A program made the position numbers and the translations under genes. DNA of 64,000 nt, taken from the NCBI GenBank assembly GCA_963169745.1, contig CAUJCU010000019.1, positions 98,803 through 162,802 of the forward strand, in the 5' to 3' direction. Every line of letters begins with the position of its first letter. Within the stretch, counting starts at the first letter, position 1. This document shows, in pieces, positions 34,982-44,124 of this stretch. The notes beneath the pieces were generated by a model. The model saw only the letters and a program-made list of their open reading frames with translations, was not told where the DNA came from and ran no database searches. The stretch is from Bacteroidota bacterium. GTDB taxonomy: Bacteria; Bacteroidota; Bacteroidia; UBA4408.

Positions 34982-35437
34982 CTAATCATTGCAATAAAGC
35001 ATGTTTATATGCTCTATTCCGTCTTCATCATAAGGTACCGAAACGGGTTTAAAACCTAAATTTTGATACCATTTAATTAAATATGTTTGGGCAGCAATAT
35101 GAATGTTTTTTTTGGGGTAGTTAGCAAAGCAAAAATCTAGGGCAAATTTTACCAAAGCCTTTCCAATGCCATGCTTGCGGTAATCATTAAGACAAGCAAC
35201 CCGTCCCATAGCAGGTTCATTAAAAAGTAATCCCGGAGGAACAATTCGAGCATAGGCCATTATTTTCCCCAATTTTTCATCTTTTAATAAAATATGAAAG
35301 CATTGTTTGTCTAACCCATCAATATCGGGATAAAGACAGGTTTGTTCTAAAATAAAAATATTCTGTCGTAATTCTAATACCTCATATAGTTCTTCCAAAC
35401 TAAGTTCGTTAAAGCTTTTGAGAACAAATGAGTACAC
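34982..35437 (-). CDS. ElaA-like GNAT acetyltransferase
   Basis: 151 residues. LRQNIFILEQTCLYPDIDGLD matches the ElaA subfamily N-terminus, and GRVACLNDYRKHGIGKALVKF is the GNAT acetyl-CoA-binding loop (RKHGIGKAL). Later IAAQTYLIKWYQNLGFK and DEDGIEHINM are also typical. The acceptor is unknown. It starts six bases past the stop of the prolyl oligopeptidase gene on the same strand, so it is probably the last gene of that unit. Confidence 0.85.
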   Translation of the reverse strand: MYSFVLKSFNELSLEELYEVLELRQNIFILEQTCLYPDIDGLDKQCFHILLKDEKLGKIMAYARIVPPGLLFNEPAMGRVACLNDYRKHGIGKALVKFALDFCFANYPKKNIHIAAQTYLIKWYQNLGFKPVSVPYDEDGIEHINMLYCND

Positions 35438-35443
35438 CCCGTT

Positions 35444-37561
35444 TTATTTGTAAGTAACACCTAAATTGTAAAATACAAAGGACCAAATATCTGCGGCCTC
35501 GTCAATTTGTTTGGCAGTAGGTTTCCCGGCACCATGCCCGGCATTTTCATCAACTCTAATCAAAATAGGATTAGCTCCTTTTTGCATTTGCTGCAAAGTA
35601 GCCGTAAATTTAAAAGAATGAGCCGGAACCACCCGATCATCATGGTCGCCTGTGGTTACAAGAGTTGCCGGATAATTTGCCGGTTTAATATTATGCAGTG
35701 GCGAGTATTTTATCAAACAGTCAAACTCTTCTTTATTTTCACTAGTCCCATAATCGCTCGCCCATGCCCAGCCTATTGTAAATTTATGATAACGAAGCAT
35801 ATCTAACACACCTACGGTAGGAATGGCTACTTTACATAATTCGGGCTTTTGAGTTATTACTGCTCCAATTAGTAACCCGCCATTACTGCGTCCGTTAATG
35901 GCTAATTTTGAGGCGGTGGTATATTTTTCATTTATAAGAAATTCTGCAGCAGCAATAAAGTCGTCAAATACATTTTGTTTTTTACATTTAATACCTGCTT
36001 TGTGCCATTCTTCACCATATTCACCACCTCCTCTAATGCCCGGAATGGCATAAATTCCTCCTTGTTCTAAAAATACGGCCCTGTCAATTCTAAATTCGGG
36101 GGCATAATAACTGTTAAAGCCTCCGTACCCAAATAAAAAGCAAGGGTTGTTCCCATTTAATGAAACTCCTTTTTTATGCGTAATAAACATGGGAATTTTA
36201 GTGCCGTCTTTACTTTTATAAAAAACTTGCTTCGTTTCGTAATCATCCGATTTAAAGTCACATTTTGGTTTGAACGTTTCGTTTAAACTTTTAGTAACCA
36301 AATTATACTGATAAACAGAAGCCGGTGCTGTAAACGTATTGTATGAAAAGAATAACAGACTATCATCCTTATCTGCCGAAAGAGACTCTATTTTACAAAT
36401 ACCGGGTAAGTTAATTTCATATTCAAAACTACCGTCTAATTTATTTACCTGCATTTTTGATTTTACATCTTTTAAATAGAGCGCAACCAGTTTATTATAA
36501 GCTACACTAACATTTTCAAGCAAATCGTTTTGTTCGGGAAGAAGTGTTTTCCATGCTTTAGAATGGGGTTGATTTAAGTTAACCTGAATTAGTTTATATT
36601 TTGGAGCATCTTTATCAGTTATAATAAAAAAGTTATTTCCCTGGTTATGAATAACGGTATAATTATTTTCAAAATTATCTGAAATAGTAACAAAAGGTGC
36701 TTTAGGGGCACTTAAGTCTTTAATTAGTAATGTATTGCCACTGGTGCTTTCAGAGCCATAAATAAGGAGGTATTTTTCATCATCTGTTGTTGAGGCAGCA
36801 AAGTTTCTAAGTCCATGAACTTGGTCTTCATATATAAGAATGTCTTCGTTTTGTTTTTTCCCAATTTCGTGATAATATACTTTATGAAATTCATTTTTTT
36901 CTACAAACTCACTTTTCCCATCCGGTTTGCCATAGGCACTGTAATAAAAGCCGTTTCCTTGCCAGGCAATATCACTAAATTTGACCCAATGTATTTCATC
37001 TGAAAGTTTTTGTTTAGTAGCAATATCTAAAAGGTGAATTTCACTCCAGTCGCTACCTGCTCGGTTTATTGTATAGGCTAACAGTTTGCCGTTTTTACTA
37101 ACTTTGGCTCCGCCAAGCGATACAGTGCCATCGGCCGCCAACAAATTAGGATCGAGCAGCACACTCGGAGTTTCGTTAAGTCCTTCTTTCATGTATAAAA
37201 CACTTTGGTTCTGAATACCATCGTTCTTATAAAAGAAATAATGCTTTCCCTTTTTACTAGGTGGGCTGTAACGTTCAAAATTCCATATTTGAGTAAGTCG
37301 TTCTTTTACTTTTGCGCGATATGGTATTTGACTTAGATAGTCGTTCGTTATTTTATTTTCGGCTTTAACCCAAGCAGCAGTTTCCTCTGAATTGTCATTT
37401 TCGAGCCATCGGTATGGGTCGGCAATTTTTACTCCAAAATAAGTATCAACCGTATCTGTTTTTCTCGTTTCCGGATATTTCATTTTAGAAATTTCATTAT
37501 TAGGCTTTTGTTGGCACGAAACCATTATAAATACAGCAAGAGGTAATATATATTTAATCAT
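35444..37561 (-). CDS. Prolyl oligopeptidase (S9A) lipoprotein
   Basis: 705 residues. The N-terminus has a lipobox FIMVSC, so it is exported. An N-terminal beta-propeller region starts with DPYRWLEND, typical of prolyl endopeptidase. The C-terminal alpha/beta hydrolase domain has the nucleophile NGRSNGGLL (Ser559), the aspartate in TGDHDDRVVP and the histidine in ENAGHGAGKP. It cleaves short peptides after proline in the periplasm or outside. It lies between yfhO-like and elaA-like genes, with 13 and 6 base gaps. Confidence 0.94.
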   Translation of the reverse strand: MIKYILPLAVFIMVSCQQKPNNEISKMKYPETRKTDTVDTYFGVKIADPYRWLENDNSEETAAWVKAENKITNDYLSQIPYRAKVKERLTQIWNFERYSPPSKKGKHYFFYKNDGIQNQSVLYMKEGLNETPSVLLDPNLLAADGTVSLGGAKVSKNGKLLAYTINRAGSDWSEIHLLDIATKQKLSDEIHWVKFSDIAWQGNGFYYSAYGKPDGKSEFVEKNEFHKVYYHEIGKKQNEDILIYEDQVHGLRNFAASTTDDEKYLLIYGSESTSGNTLLIKDLSAPKAPFVTISDNFENNYTVIHNQGNNFFIITDKDAPKYKLIQVNLNQPHSKAWKTLLPEQNDLLENVSVAYNKLVALYLKDVKSKMQVNKLDGSFEYEINLPGICKIESLSADKDDSLLFFSYNTFTAPASVYQYNLVTKSLNETFKPKCDFKSDDYETKQVFYKSKDGTKIPMFITHKKGVSLNGNNPCFLFGYGGFNSYYAPEFRIDRAVFLEQGGIYAIPGIRGGGEYGEEWHKAGIKCKKQNVFDDFIAAAEFLINEKYTTASKLAINGRSNGGLLIGAVITQKPELCKVAIPTVGVLDMLRYHKFTIGWAWASDYGTSENKEEFDCLIKYSPLHNIKPANYPATLVTTGDHDDRVVPAHSFKFTATLQQMQKGANPILIRVDENAGHGAGKPTAKQIDEAADIWSFVFYNLGVTYK

Positions 37562-37574
37562 CTTAAAGAAGATT

Positions 37575-40043
37575 TTATGATGCGTTCTGATTTTTTTTCA
37601 AGATTGAGGAATTGCTTTTAAACTGCATAAATATCCCTGCTGCAATAAAAAGAAAAAGTAACAAGGAGCCGGCTAATGCAATCTTCTCTCCTTTATAATA
37701 GGTTTCAGGTTCAAACTTAAAAACAATTTCATGGTTTCCGGCTGGTAAAACCATAGCCCTTAAAACATAGTTTACACTAAAATAAGGAGCAACTTTCCCA
37801 TCTATATACACATTCCAGCCGAGCGGATAATAAATTTCAGAAAATACAGCACATTGTGGACTTTGTGCTTTTGATTGATAGATAAGCTCATCGGCCTTAT
37901 AAGAAGTTAATTTTATACTAGCCGTTGAGTCAAATTGAAAACTCTGAGGCTGAATTTCTTTTTCCCATTTTTTATCAACAATAGCTGTTGTAGCCGGGTT
38001 AAAATGAGTGAGTGCTGTAATTTCAGAGTCGGGATTGGCAACCCATTTTAGTTCTTTCACAAACCAGGCATTTCCTAATGCGCTGGGGTTACGCTGTGCA
38101 ATAATATCGCCCGTTTTTTGGTTTTGTACAATAAAATATTTTGTATTAAGCATATTTAAAACCGACATATTGTTATTACTGATTTGTTTTTCATACAAAT
38201 CTTGATACCTTCTTAATTTAGCTCCATGATATCCACCAATTGATTTGTGATGATAAGATGTAGAAGCATCCTGAAAAGGACTAACCGTGGTATTTAACAC
38301 TCTGTAATTTGGATCGGTATCTTTTAATATCATTTCATCGGCCGTACTTGGTGCATTATCTACATCAAAACTTGCTTTTGTAATAAAATTACTTTCGTTT
38401 AAATATCTTTTGTCAACTACCCATAAATCAATAAGTATAATAATACCCAAGCCTATATACAGATAATTTTTTGAATATTGTTTTACACTATAAACAAAAA
38501 GTAATGCTGCGCTTACAATTATTAAAAAGAAACTTCTAAGGGCATCTGACTTAAATATACTGATGCGGGCACTTTCCATTCCACTCATAAACATTTGAAT
38601 TTGTTCAGAGCTGGCTTGTCCTTTTTTGAGCTGAGCTACAATATTTTCGTACTCTCCGGTTTTAAAAAATTCCTGAAATGCTCCGGGCATTATGTAAAAG
38701 AGCAAACACAATCCGGCAGTTGCCGATAATGCGATATAGAAGGCCTTGCGTTTTTCATTCAGTATTGTGGGGTGCATCACAATTTCTTTTACGGCTAATA
38801 AAGCCACTAAAGGTATGGTAAGCTCTGCAATTACTAAGGTCATACTTACAGCTCTAAATTTGTTGTATCCGGGTATATAATCCATAAAGAAGTTGGTGAG
38901 GCCCATGAAGTTTTTACCCCAGGCAAGCATTATGGCAACAAGCGTTGCCGCTAACAAATACCATTTCATATTATCTTTGATAATAATCATACCCAATACA
39001 AACAAAAAGCAAAATACTGCCCCTACATATACAGGCCCCGAGGTAAAAGGCTGGTCGCCCCAATATTGGTCGGTTGACTGACCAACGTATTGACGCATAT
39101 CCGGATTAACCGATTCAAGTGCCTTGGGGTTATCTCCAATGGTTTTTGACTGACCACCTTTAAAATTGGGTATCATTAAAGAAAAAGTTTCACCTAAACC
39201 ATAGCTCCATTGGGTAGCATAATCACGGTCTAAGCCGGATGTTTTATTATGTTGCTCATCGGTAAGTTCAGAAGCACCTCTAATTGTGAATTTTGAATAT
39301 TCTTGGGTAACCAGCAAATTAGTTATATTAGGTAAAATAGCCAAAATAACCGCTATTATTAATAATGAGGAAGCCTTTAAAAAATTAGGAATTTGTTTTT
39401 GTACAACAGCATTAACTAGTTCGCCTAATGCAATTATTCCACACAAAATACCCAAATAATAGGTTATTTGAACGTGATTTGCTGCCAGCTCTAGTGATAA
39501 GGAAATAGCGGTTAAGGCACTGCCTAACCAGATTTTACCCCTATAAGTTAACAAAATTCCCATAATAACAGGAGCCATATAGGCAATAGCATAGCCCTTG
39601 GGATTATGACCGGCCTCAATGATAATAATAAAATAGGACGAAAGGGCAAAACCAATAGCGCCTACCGAGGCTAAAAGTTTATCAATTTTTAAGCTCAGCA
39701 GTAAAAAGTAAAACCCCAGCATACACAAAAAGATAATACTGGCCGGATGAATAATACCTAAAGCACTTACTTGAATTAAAGGACGAACCAAATTTGAAGG
39801 GTATATAACAGAAATTTGATAGGCAGGCATTCCGCTAAACATTCCATTGGTCCACAAAGGCTCTTTATGATAGTGCTCACGATAATCTACAATTTCTTTG
39901 CTCATTCCTTTAAATCGTTCCACATCACCTTGCTTAATCACTTTTCCAGTCCATAAAGGATTGAAGTACATAAAGGTTAAAAGCATAAAAACCAATATAG
40001 CTATTATATGTGGCCAAAAAGTTTTAAATTGAAATGATTTCAT
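37575..40043 (-). CDS. YfhO family multi-pass membrane protein
   Basis: 822 residues. The N-terminal two thirds hold about 12 hydrophobic helices with YfhO/DUF6541-type blocks (GDVERFKGMSKEIVDYR, WTNGMFSGMPAYQI, LELAANHVQITYYLG). A periplasmic region of about 280 residues ends in AGNHEIVFKFEP just before the final helix, the YfhO C-terminal signature. In Firmicutes YfhO helps glycosylate lipoteichoic acid; in Bacteroidota the substrate is unknown. It is the first gene of a likely operon with the S9A peptidase. Confidence 0.88.
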   Translation of the reverse strand: MKSFQFKTFWPHIIAILVFMLLTFMYFNPLWTGKVIKQGDVERFKGMSKEIVDYREHYHKEPLWTNGMFSGMPAYQISVIYPSNLVRPLIQVSALGIIHPASIIFLCMLGFYFLLLSLKIDKLLASVGAIGFALSSYFIIIIEAGHNPKGYAIAYMAPVIMGILLTYRGKIWLGSALTAISLSLELAANHVQITYYLGILCGIIALGELVNAVVQKQIPNFLKASSLLIIAVILAILPNITNLLVTQEYSKFTIRGASELTDEQHNKTSGLDRDYATQWSYGLGETFSLMIPNFKGGQSKTIGDNPKALESVNPDMRQYVGQSTDQYWGDQPFTSGPVYVGAVFCFLFVLGMIIIKDNMKWYLLAATLVAIMLAWGKNFMGLTNFFMDYIPGYNKFRAVSMTLVIAELTIPLVALLAVKEIVMHPTILNEKRKAFYIALSATAGLCLLFYIMPGAFQEFFKTGEYENIVAQLKKGQASSEQIQMFMSGMESARISIFKSDALRSFFLIIVSAALLFVYSVKQYSKNYLYIGLGIIILIDLWVVDKRYLNESNFITKASFDVDNAPSTADEMILKDTDPNYRVLNTTVSPFQDASTSYHHKSIGGYHGAKLRRYQDLYEKQISNNNMSVLNMLNTKYFIVQNQKTGDIIAQRNPSALGNAWFVKELKWVANPDSEITALTHFNPATTAIVDKKWEKEIQPQSFQFDSTASIKLTSYKADELIYQSKAQSPQCAVFSEIYYPLGWNVYIDGKVAPYFSVNYVLRAMVLPAGNHEIVFKFEPETYYKGEKIALAGSLLLFLFIAAGIFMQFKSNSSILKKNQNAS

Positions 40044-40081
40044 AAGCTCAAAAATTCAACGATTAATAAGGAGCAAAGAAA

Positions 40082-40112
40082 ATAAAAAAGCCTGTATTTA
40101 AAACAGGCTCAT
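40082..40112 (-). terminator. Intrinsic terminator of the DUF4834 gene
   Basis: A stem AGCCTGT/ACAGGCT (40089-40095 with 40103-40109) is followed on the minus strand by a run of T (the A run at 40084-40088). It lies 37 bases past the stop of the minus-strand gene at 40149. Confidence 0.75.
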
Positions 40113-40148
40113 ACTAAATTTATTTACAGATTTTGAAAAGGGGGGAGC

Positions 40149-40346
40149 TTACTTGATTTCTTCAAAATCAATATATTCTCCTTCATCGATAGGTATTTTT
40201 GATTTTGGCTGATTGGGCGGGGGGCTTACTTTATTGGTGTACGTTTTATTGGTATGATTATGTTGATTAAAATTGAAAACGTTAGAACGTCCAAAAATTT
40301 TAAACAAGACAAAAATAACAACTAAGGTTAAAATAAACTCCTGCAT
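40149..40346 (-). CDS. DUF4834 family small membrane protein
   Basis: 65 residues: one N-terminal hydrophobic helix (about 3-17), a polar Asn/Thr/Pro-rich linker and the conserved acidic end IDEGEYIDFEEIK. This matches the Bacteroidota-specific DUF4834 family of unknown function. It is monocistronic, with its own TAACTTTG element and a terminator. Confidence 0.85.
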   Translation of the reverse strand: MQEFILTLVVIFVLFKIFGRSNVFNFNQHNHTNKTYTNKVSPPPNQPKSKIPIDEGEYIDFEEIK

Positions 40347-40368
40347 AATAAATGAAATAATGAAAGAG

Positions 40369-40376
40369 CAAAGTTA
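40369..40376 (-). promoter_or_regulatory. Probable -7 element of the DUF4834 gene
   Basis: TAACTTTG on the minus strand, 23 bases before the ATG at 40346, matches TAnnTTTG. Confidence 0.6.
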
Positions 40377-40614
40377 ATCAATAAAAAGATATTTTTAAAA
40401 AATGCAACCAAAACTTGGGTTAAGGCCTTACATAAATAAGTGCAATAGAACCGAGTAAAATAATAAAAAGTACAGCAAACAAAGAATAAAACTCAATTTG
40501 CTTAAACGCTTTATGTTCTCGCTACTTGAAAGATTAATAAGGGTTAAATTCTAAATTCTAAACTAAGTGTTTAGTAAATTACCTATATATTTGAGCCATA
40601 AGTACAAGGTATTA

Positions 40615-42123
40615 ATGAAGATTTACGCCCAAAAACAAAACTGGAAAATAGGTTTAGGTATAGCAGCGATTGTCGTCATTATGGTTTCTTTAGCCTATAC
40701 TAATTATCTCATTAAGCAGGTAGCAACTGAAGAGCGTGCCAAAATAAAAATATGGGCTGAAGCAATCCAAAAAAAAGCTCGTTTGGTAAAATATACCAAC
40801 GAATTATTTGATAAAATAAAGCTTGAAGAACGTAAAAGAATTGAAATATGGGCACAGGCATCAAAAATGTTAACGATAAGTGAGAGTAGTGCCGATTTGA
40901 ATTTTTATTTAAGCGTACTTGATAACAATACCACCATACCTGTAATTTTAGCTGATGAAAGAGGAAATATTAGCTCCTGGAAAAATATAGATAGCGTAGA
41001 TAATAAACCTTATTCAGCACTGTCGAAAGTGCAGAAAGATTATTTGTATAAAGAATTGAAGAAAATGCAGCGGCAAGAAGATTCCATATTAGTTCCTTTA
41101 CGGTCGGGGTATAACAATGTCATTTATTATAGTGAATCAAAACTATTTAATGAGTTGAAATTTACATTGGATGATTTGATAAAGTCATTTTTTACTGAAG
41201 TGGTTAATAATTATGCTTCGGTTCCGGTTTTAATTACAGACGATCAGAAACAAAAAATTATAACAGCAGGAAATATTGACACCGTAGGCTTACAGGCTAA
41301 AAAAATAATAGCTAAAATGAGTACCGATAATTTACCTATTGAAATTGATTTGGGTGGAGAAGAGAAGAATTTTATTTTTTATAAAGACAGTAATTTACTG
41401 TTCTTTATGCGTTATTTTCCATATATTCAATTAACTGTAATAGGTTTTTTAATACTTATAGGATATAGTTTGTTTAGTACCGCCCGAAAAGCCGAACAAA
41501 ACCAGGTTTGGGTTGGTATGGCCAAAGAAACAGCACATCAGTTAGGAACACCATTATCATCACTTATTGCTTGGAATGAATTGATAAAATCTCGAGGAGG
41601 CAATCAAGATTTTCAAGAAATAGATAAAGATATAAAGCGTTTGGAAACGATTACCGAACGTTTTTCTAAAATTGGATCAACCCCTATTTTAGAAAAACAA
41701 AACATTAAAACTGTATTAGAAAATGCAGTAGGTTACATGAGTAGTCGTATTTCAAAACAAGTTATTTTCACTGTTTTATCAGCAGATATAGAAGTAAAAT
41801 GCAATGTTGCTCTATTTGAATGGGTTATTGAAAATTTAATTCGTAATGCTGCCGATGCAATGGGAGGTACTGGGAAAATTGATATTGCTGTTTATGATCA
41901 AACACAATTTGTGTATATTGATGTGAGCGATACGGGTAAGGGTATTCCTAAATCGAAATTTAGAACAGTTTTTAAACCTGGTTATACAACCAAAAAAAGA
42001 GGATGGGGCCTTGGTTTATCACTCACCAAACGAATTGTTGAAAATTACCATGGCGGTTCCATTTTTGTTAAGCAATCAGAAGCCGACAAAGGAACAACTT
42101 TCAGAATAGTACTTCGTAAATAA
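40615..42123 (+). CDS. Membrane sensor histidine kinase
   Basis: 502 residues from the ATG at 40615; the frame extends to a TTG at 40567 but without family sense. A helix at about 10-30 and a second at about 270-290 flank a periplasmic sensory region of about 240 residues with two similar halves (PVILADERGNISSWKN; PVLITDDQKQKIITAGN). The cytoplasmic part has the H box KETAHQLGTPLSSL (His308), N box ENLIRNAADAM, and G boxes DTGKGIP and RGWGLGLSL. No response regulator lies beside it. Its TAA overlaps the ATG of hemW (TAATG). Confidence 0.92.
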   Translation: MKIYAQKQNWKIGLGIAAIVVIMVSLAYTNYLIKQVATEERAKIKIWAEAIQKKARLVKYTNELFDKIKLEERKRIEIWAQASKMLTISESSADLNFYLSVLDNNTTIPVILADERGNISSWKNIDSVDNKPYSALSKVQKDYLYKELKKMQRQEDSILVPLRSGYNNVIYYSESKLFNELKFTLDDLIKSFFTEVVNNYASVPVLITDDQKQKIITAGNIDTVGLQAKKIIAKMSTDNLPIEIDLGGEEKNFIFYKDSNLLFFMRYFPYIQLTVIGFLILIGYSLFSTARKAEQNQVWVGMAKETAHQLGTPLSSLIAWNELIKSRGGNQDFQEIDKDIKRLETITERFSKIGSTPILEKQNIKTVLENAVGYMSSRISKQVIFTVLSADIEVKCNVALFEWVIENLIRNAADAMGGTGKIDIAVYDQTQFVYIDVSDTGKGIPKSKFRTVFKPGYTTKKRGWGLGLSLTKRIVENYHGGSIFVKQSEADKGTTFRIVLRK

Positions 42124-43256
42124 TGGCTGGTATTTATATCCACATTCCCTTTTGCAAACAGGCTTGCTCGTACTGTGATTTTTATTTCTCTACATCCAAT
42201 AAAATGACAGAGCCACTTGTAGAGGCTATAGTTAAAGAAATTGAACTACAAAAAGAGTTCTTCGAAAAGTGTGAAAATCCGGTAATTCAAACTATTTATT
42301 TTGGAGGTGGCACACCTTCGCTTATTGCTATTGCACTAATACAAAAAATAGTAGATACCATTACCCAATATTTTGATGTGGACAGAAATGCAGAGATAAC
42401 TATTGAGGTTAACCCGGACGATTGTAGCGTGCAGAAAATCAAAGAATGGAAAAAATCAGGAGTAAACCGGATAAGCTGTGGCGTACAGTCGTTTTATGAT
42501 GCTGACCTACAATTTATGAACCGCAGCCATACGGCATCTCAGGCTGAGTCGGCAATTAAAAGAATTCAAGATAGTGGCATCGAAAATATTACACTTGATC
42601 TAATTTATGGTATTCCCGAAATGAAAATAGAGCAATGGCAAGCTAATTTGCAAAAAGTAATTGCATTGGAAGTCCCCCATTTGTCGTGCTATAGTTTAAC
42701 AGTTGAAGAAAAAACAGCCTTAGCGCATTGGGTTAAGAATAAAAAGGTTAAGATAGATGAACAAGAGGCGGCCCTGCATTTTGAATATTTAATGGATTGG
42801 TGCTCGCTTAATCATTTTGAGCATTATGAGATATCAAATATGTGTAAGCCAGGTTTTCAAAGCAAACATAATACGGCTTATTGGCAAGGTGTTCCATACT
42901 TAGGGCTAGGGCCAGCAGCACATTCGTACAACGGCCATTGCCGACAATTTAATGTGCCCAATATGTTTACCTATATGAAAGCCGTAACTTGTAATTTGCC
43001 TTTTGTAACGTATGAGGAGCTTAGTTTTAGAGAAAAATATCACGAAAAAATCATGACTGCACTAAGGCTCGGAAAAGGCATAGCTTTAAAAGAAATGACG
43101 GCCTATTTTGACCCATCCATTGAAACACACTTTAAAACAACCCTTAACAAATATCAATTAAGTGGACATATTCAAATGCAGGATAATCACTTCTTTTTGA
43201 CCCGAAGCGGCAAGCTTCTTGCCGATTATATTATCCAAGATTTTTTTATAGTATAA
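42123..43256 (+). CDS. hemW: Radical SAM heme chaperone HemW
   Basis: 377 residues. The SAM-iron-sulfur motif CKQACSYCDF has C11-x3-C15-x2-C18, with an added Cys-Asp-Phe typical of HemW rather than HemN. TIYFGGGTPSLI, VNPDDCS, RISCGVQSF, GLGPAAHSYNG and TALRLGKGI are the further blocks. HemW binds heme and inserts it into respiratory enzymes. It is co-translated with the sensor kinase by a TAATG overlap. Confidence 0.94.
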   Translation: MAGIYIHIPFCKQACSYCDFYFSTSNKMTEPLVEAIVKEIELQKEFFEKCENPVIQTIYFGGGTPSLIAIALIQKIVDTITQYFDVDRNAEITIEVNPDDCSVQKIKEWKKSGVNRISCGVQSFYDADLQFMNRSHTASQAESAIKRIQDSGIENITLDLIYGIPEMKIEQWQANLQKVIALEVPHLSCYSLTVEEKTALAHWVKNKKVKIDEQEAALHFEYLMDWCSLNHFEHYEISNMCKPGFQSKHNTAYWQGVPYLGLGPAAHSYNGHCRQFNVPNMFTYMKAVTCNLPFVTYEELSFREKYHEKIMTALRLGKGIALKEMTAYFDPSIETHFKTTLNKYQLSGHIQMQDNHFFLTRSGKLLADYIIQDFFIV

Positions 43257-43263
43257 AGAAAAT

Positions 43264-44019
43264 TTATTTGTCATCATGCTCTTGATTCATTTTTTTCATC
43301 ATTTCCTCTATATATTTTTGACGCTCTTCTTCCGTCATATTTTTAATTTTTTCGCTATCAGGCATTCCTGAAGGTGTCATAACACTGTGTTTTGTGTAAC
43401 CTTTAGGAATAACAAACAAATTTATATCAAGTGTTTTTTGTTCAGCCTTTGTTAGCATCATAATTACGTTTCCTGCTTCTTTATCTGAAACTACCATTTT
43501 TACAGGAAATCCGTCAATATTTTTTAGTTTTAGGGCACTGTATAAATCATCTGTTGTTAGATACGCACTTCTTACATAAATTGAAGAATATCCAGGAACA
43601 TCTTTTGAAATCCACATATCATTAATCATTCCATCTTGTTTTATTTTAATGTGAGTGCAATTGTATTTCCCTACTTTTTCGTTTCCTTCAACGGATATGA
43701 TTTCTACTTTTGCGCCTTTTTCAGACTTAGAAATTGGAGTTTCAATATATTTTTTTTCACTATCTATTAGTGTAATAATGACATCCGGGTTGCTTTTTAA
43801 GGTCAAATGAGCTTGTTTAAAACCATCCATTCCCGGAAGATTAAAATTAGATTCGGTACGGTTGTTACCATCCTGATTATACATAGATATGGTACCAGAA
43901 ATTTGATACCCATTATCATTACCGGCCATACTCATTGTATATTCTAAATACTGACCGGGTTGTGCCCAACCTAGATATGAGTTTAGAAATAAAGTTAGAA
44001 AGAAGATTTTTGTTTTCAT
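43264..44019 (-). CDS. DUF4412 family exported protein
   Basis: 251 residues with a signal peptide (about 1-19, ending LGWAQ). The body reads YLEYTMSMAGNDNG, then strands through VGKYNCTHIKIKQDGMINDMWISKDVPGY, which match DUF4412, a lipocalin-like/LolA-like beta-sheet family common in Bacteroidota. Its role is unknown. The C-terminal tail is rich in Met, Glu and Lys (EERQKYIEEMMKKMNQ). It is convergent with hemW, 7 bases apart. Confidence 0.8.
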   Translation of the reverse strand: MKTKIFFLTLFLNSYLGWAQPGQYLEYTMSMAGNDNGYQISGTISMYNQDGNNRTESNFNLPGMDGFKQAHLTLKSNPDVIITLIDSEKKYIETPISKSEKGAKVEIISVEGNEKVGKYNCTHIKIKQDGMINDMWISKDVPGYSSIYVRSAYLTTDDLYSALKLKNIDGFPVKMVVSDKEAGNVIMMLTKAEQKTLDINLFVIPKGYTKHSVMTPSGMPDSEKIKNMTEEERQKYIEEMMKKMNQEHDDK

Positions 44020-44036
44020 GTTTTAGTTTTTATAAA

Positions 44037-44044
44037 CAAAGTTA
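44037..44044 (-). promoter_or_regulatory. Probable -7 element of the DUF4412 gene
   Basis: TAACTTTG on the minus strand, 18 bases before the ATG at 44019, matches TAnnTTTG. Confidence 0.55.
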
Positions 44045-44091
44045 ATGAAAATCACTTTAACAGGAAGTTGAAATAAATGCATACTATATAT

Positions 44092-44099
44092 TACATTTG
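44092..44099 (+). promoter_or_regulatory. Probable -7 element of recN
   Basis: TACATTTG matches TAnnTTTG and lies 25 bases before the ATG at 44125. An earlier in-frame ATG at 44077 would lie upstream of it and is unlikely to be used. Confidence 0.6.
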
Positions 44100-44124
44100 C
44101 ACCATAAAAAAAAGCCTATTTTTT

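Noticed and set aside
40420..40515. A 34-codon minus-strand frame reading like a membrane peptide (KQIEFYSLFAVLFIILLG)
   Set aside because: It looks protein-like but has no ATG, GTG or TTG start before the in-frame upstream stop. It may be a remnant; it is not annotated.
44037..44099. A shared bidirectional regulatory site between DUF4412 and recN
   Set aside because: Two separate -7 elements are present about 48 bases apart, but I see no palindrome or known operator between them.
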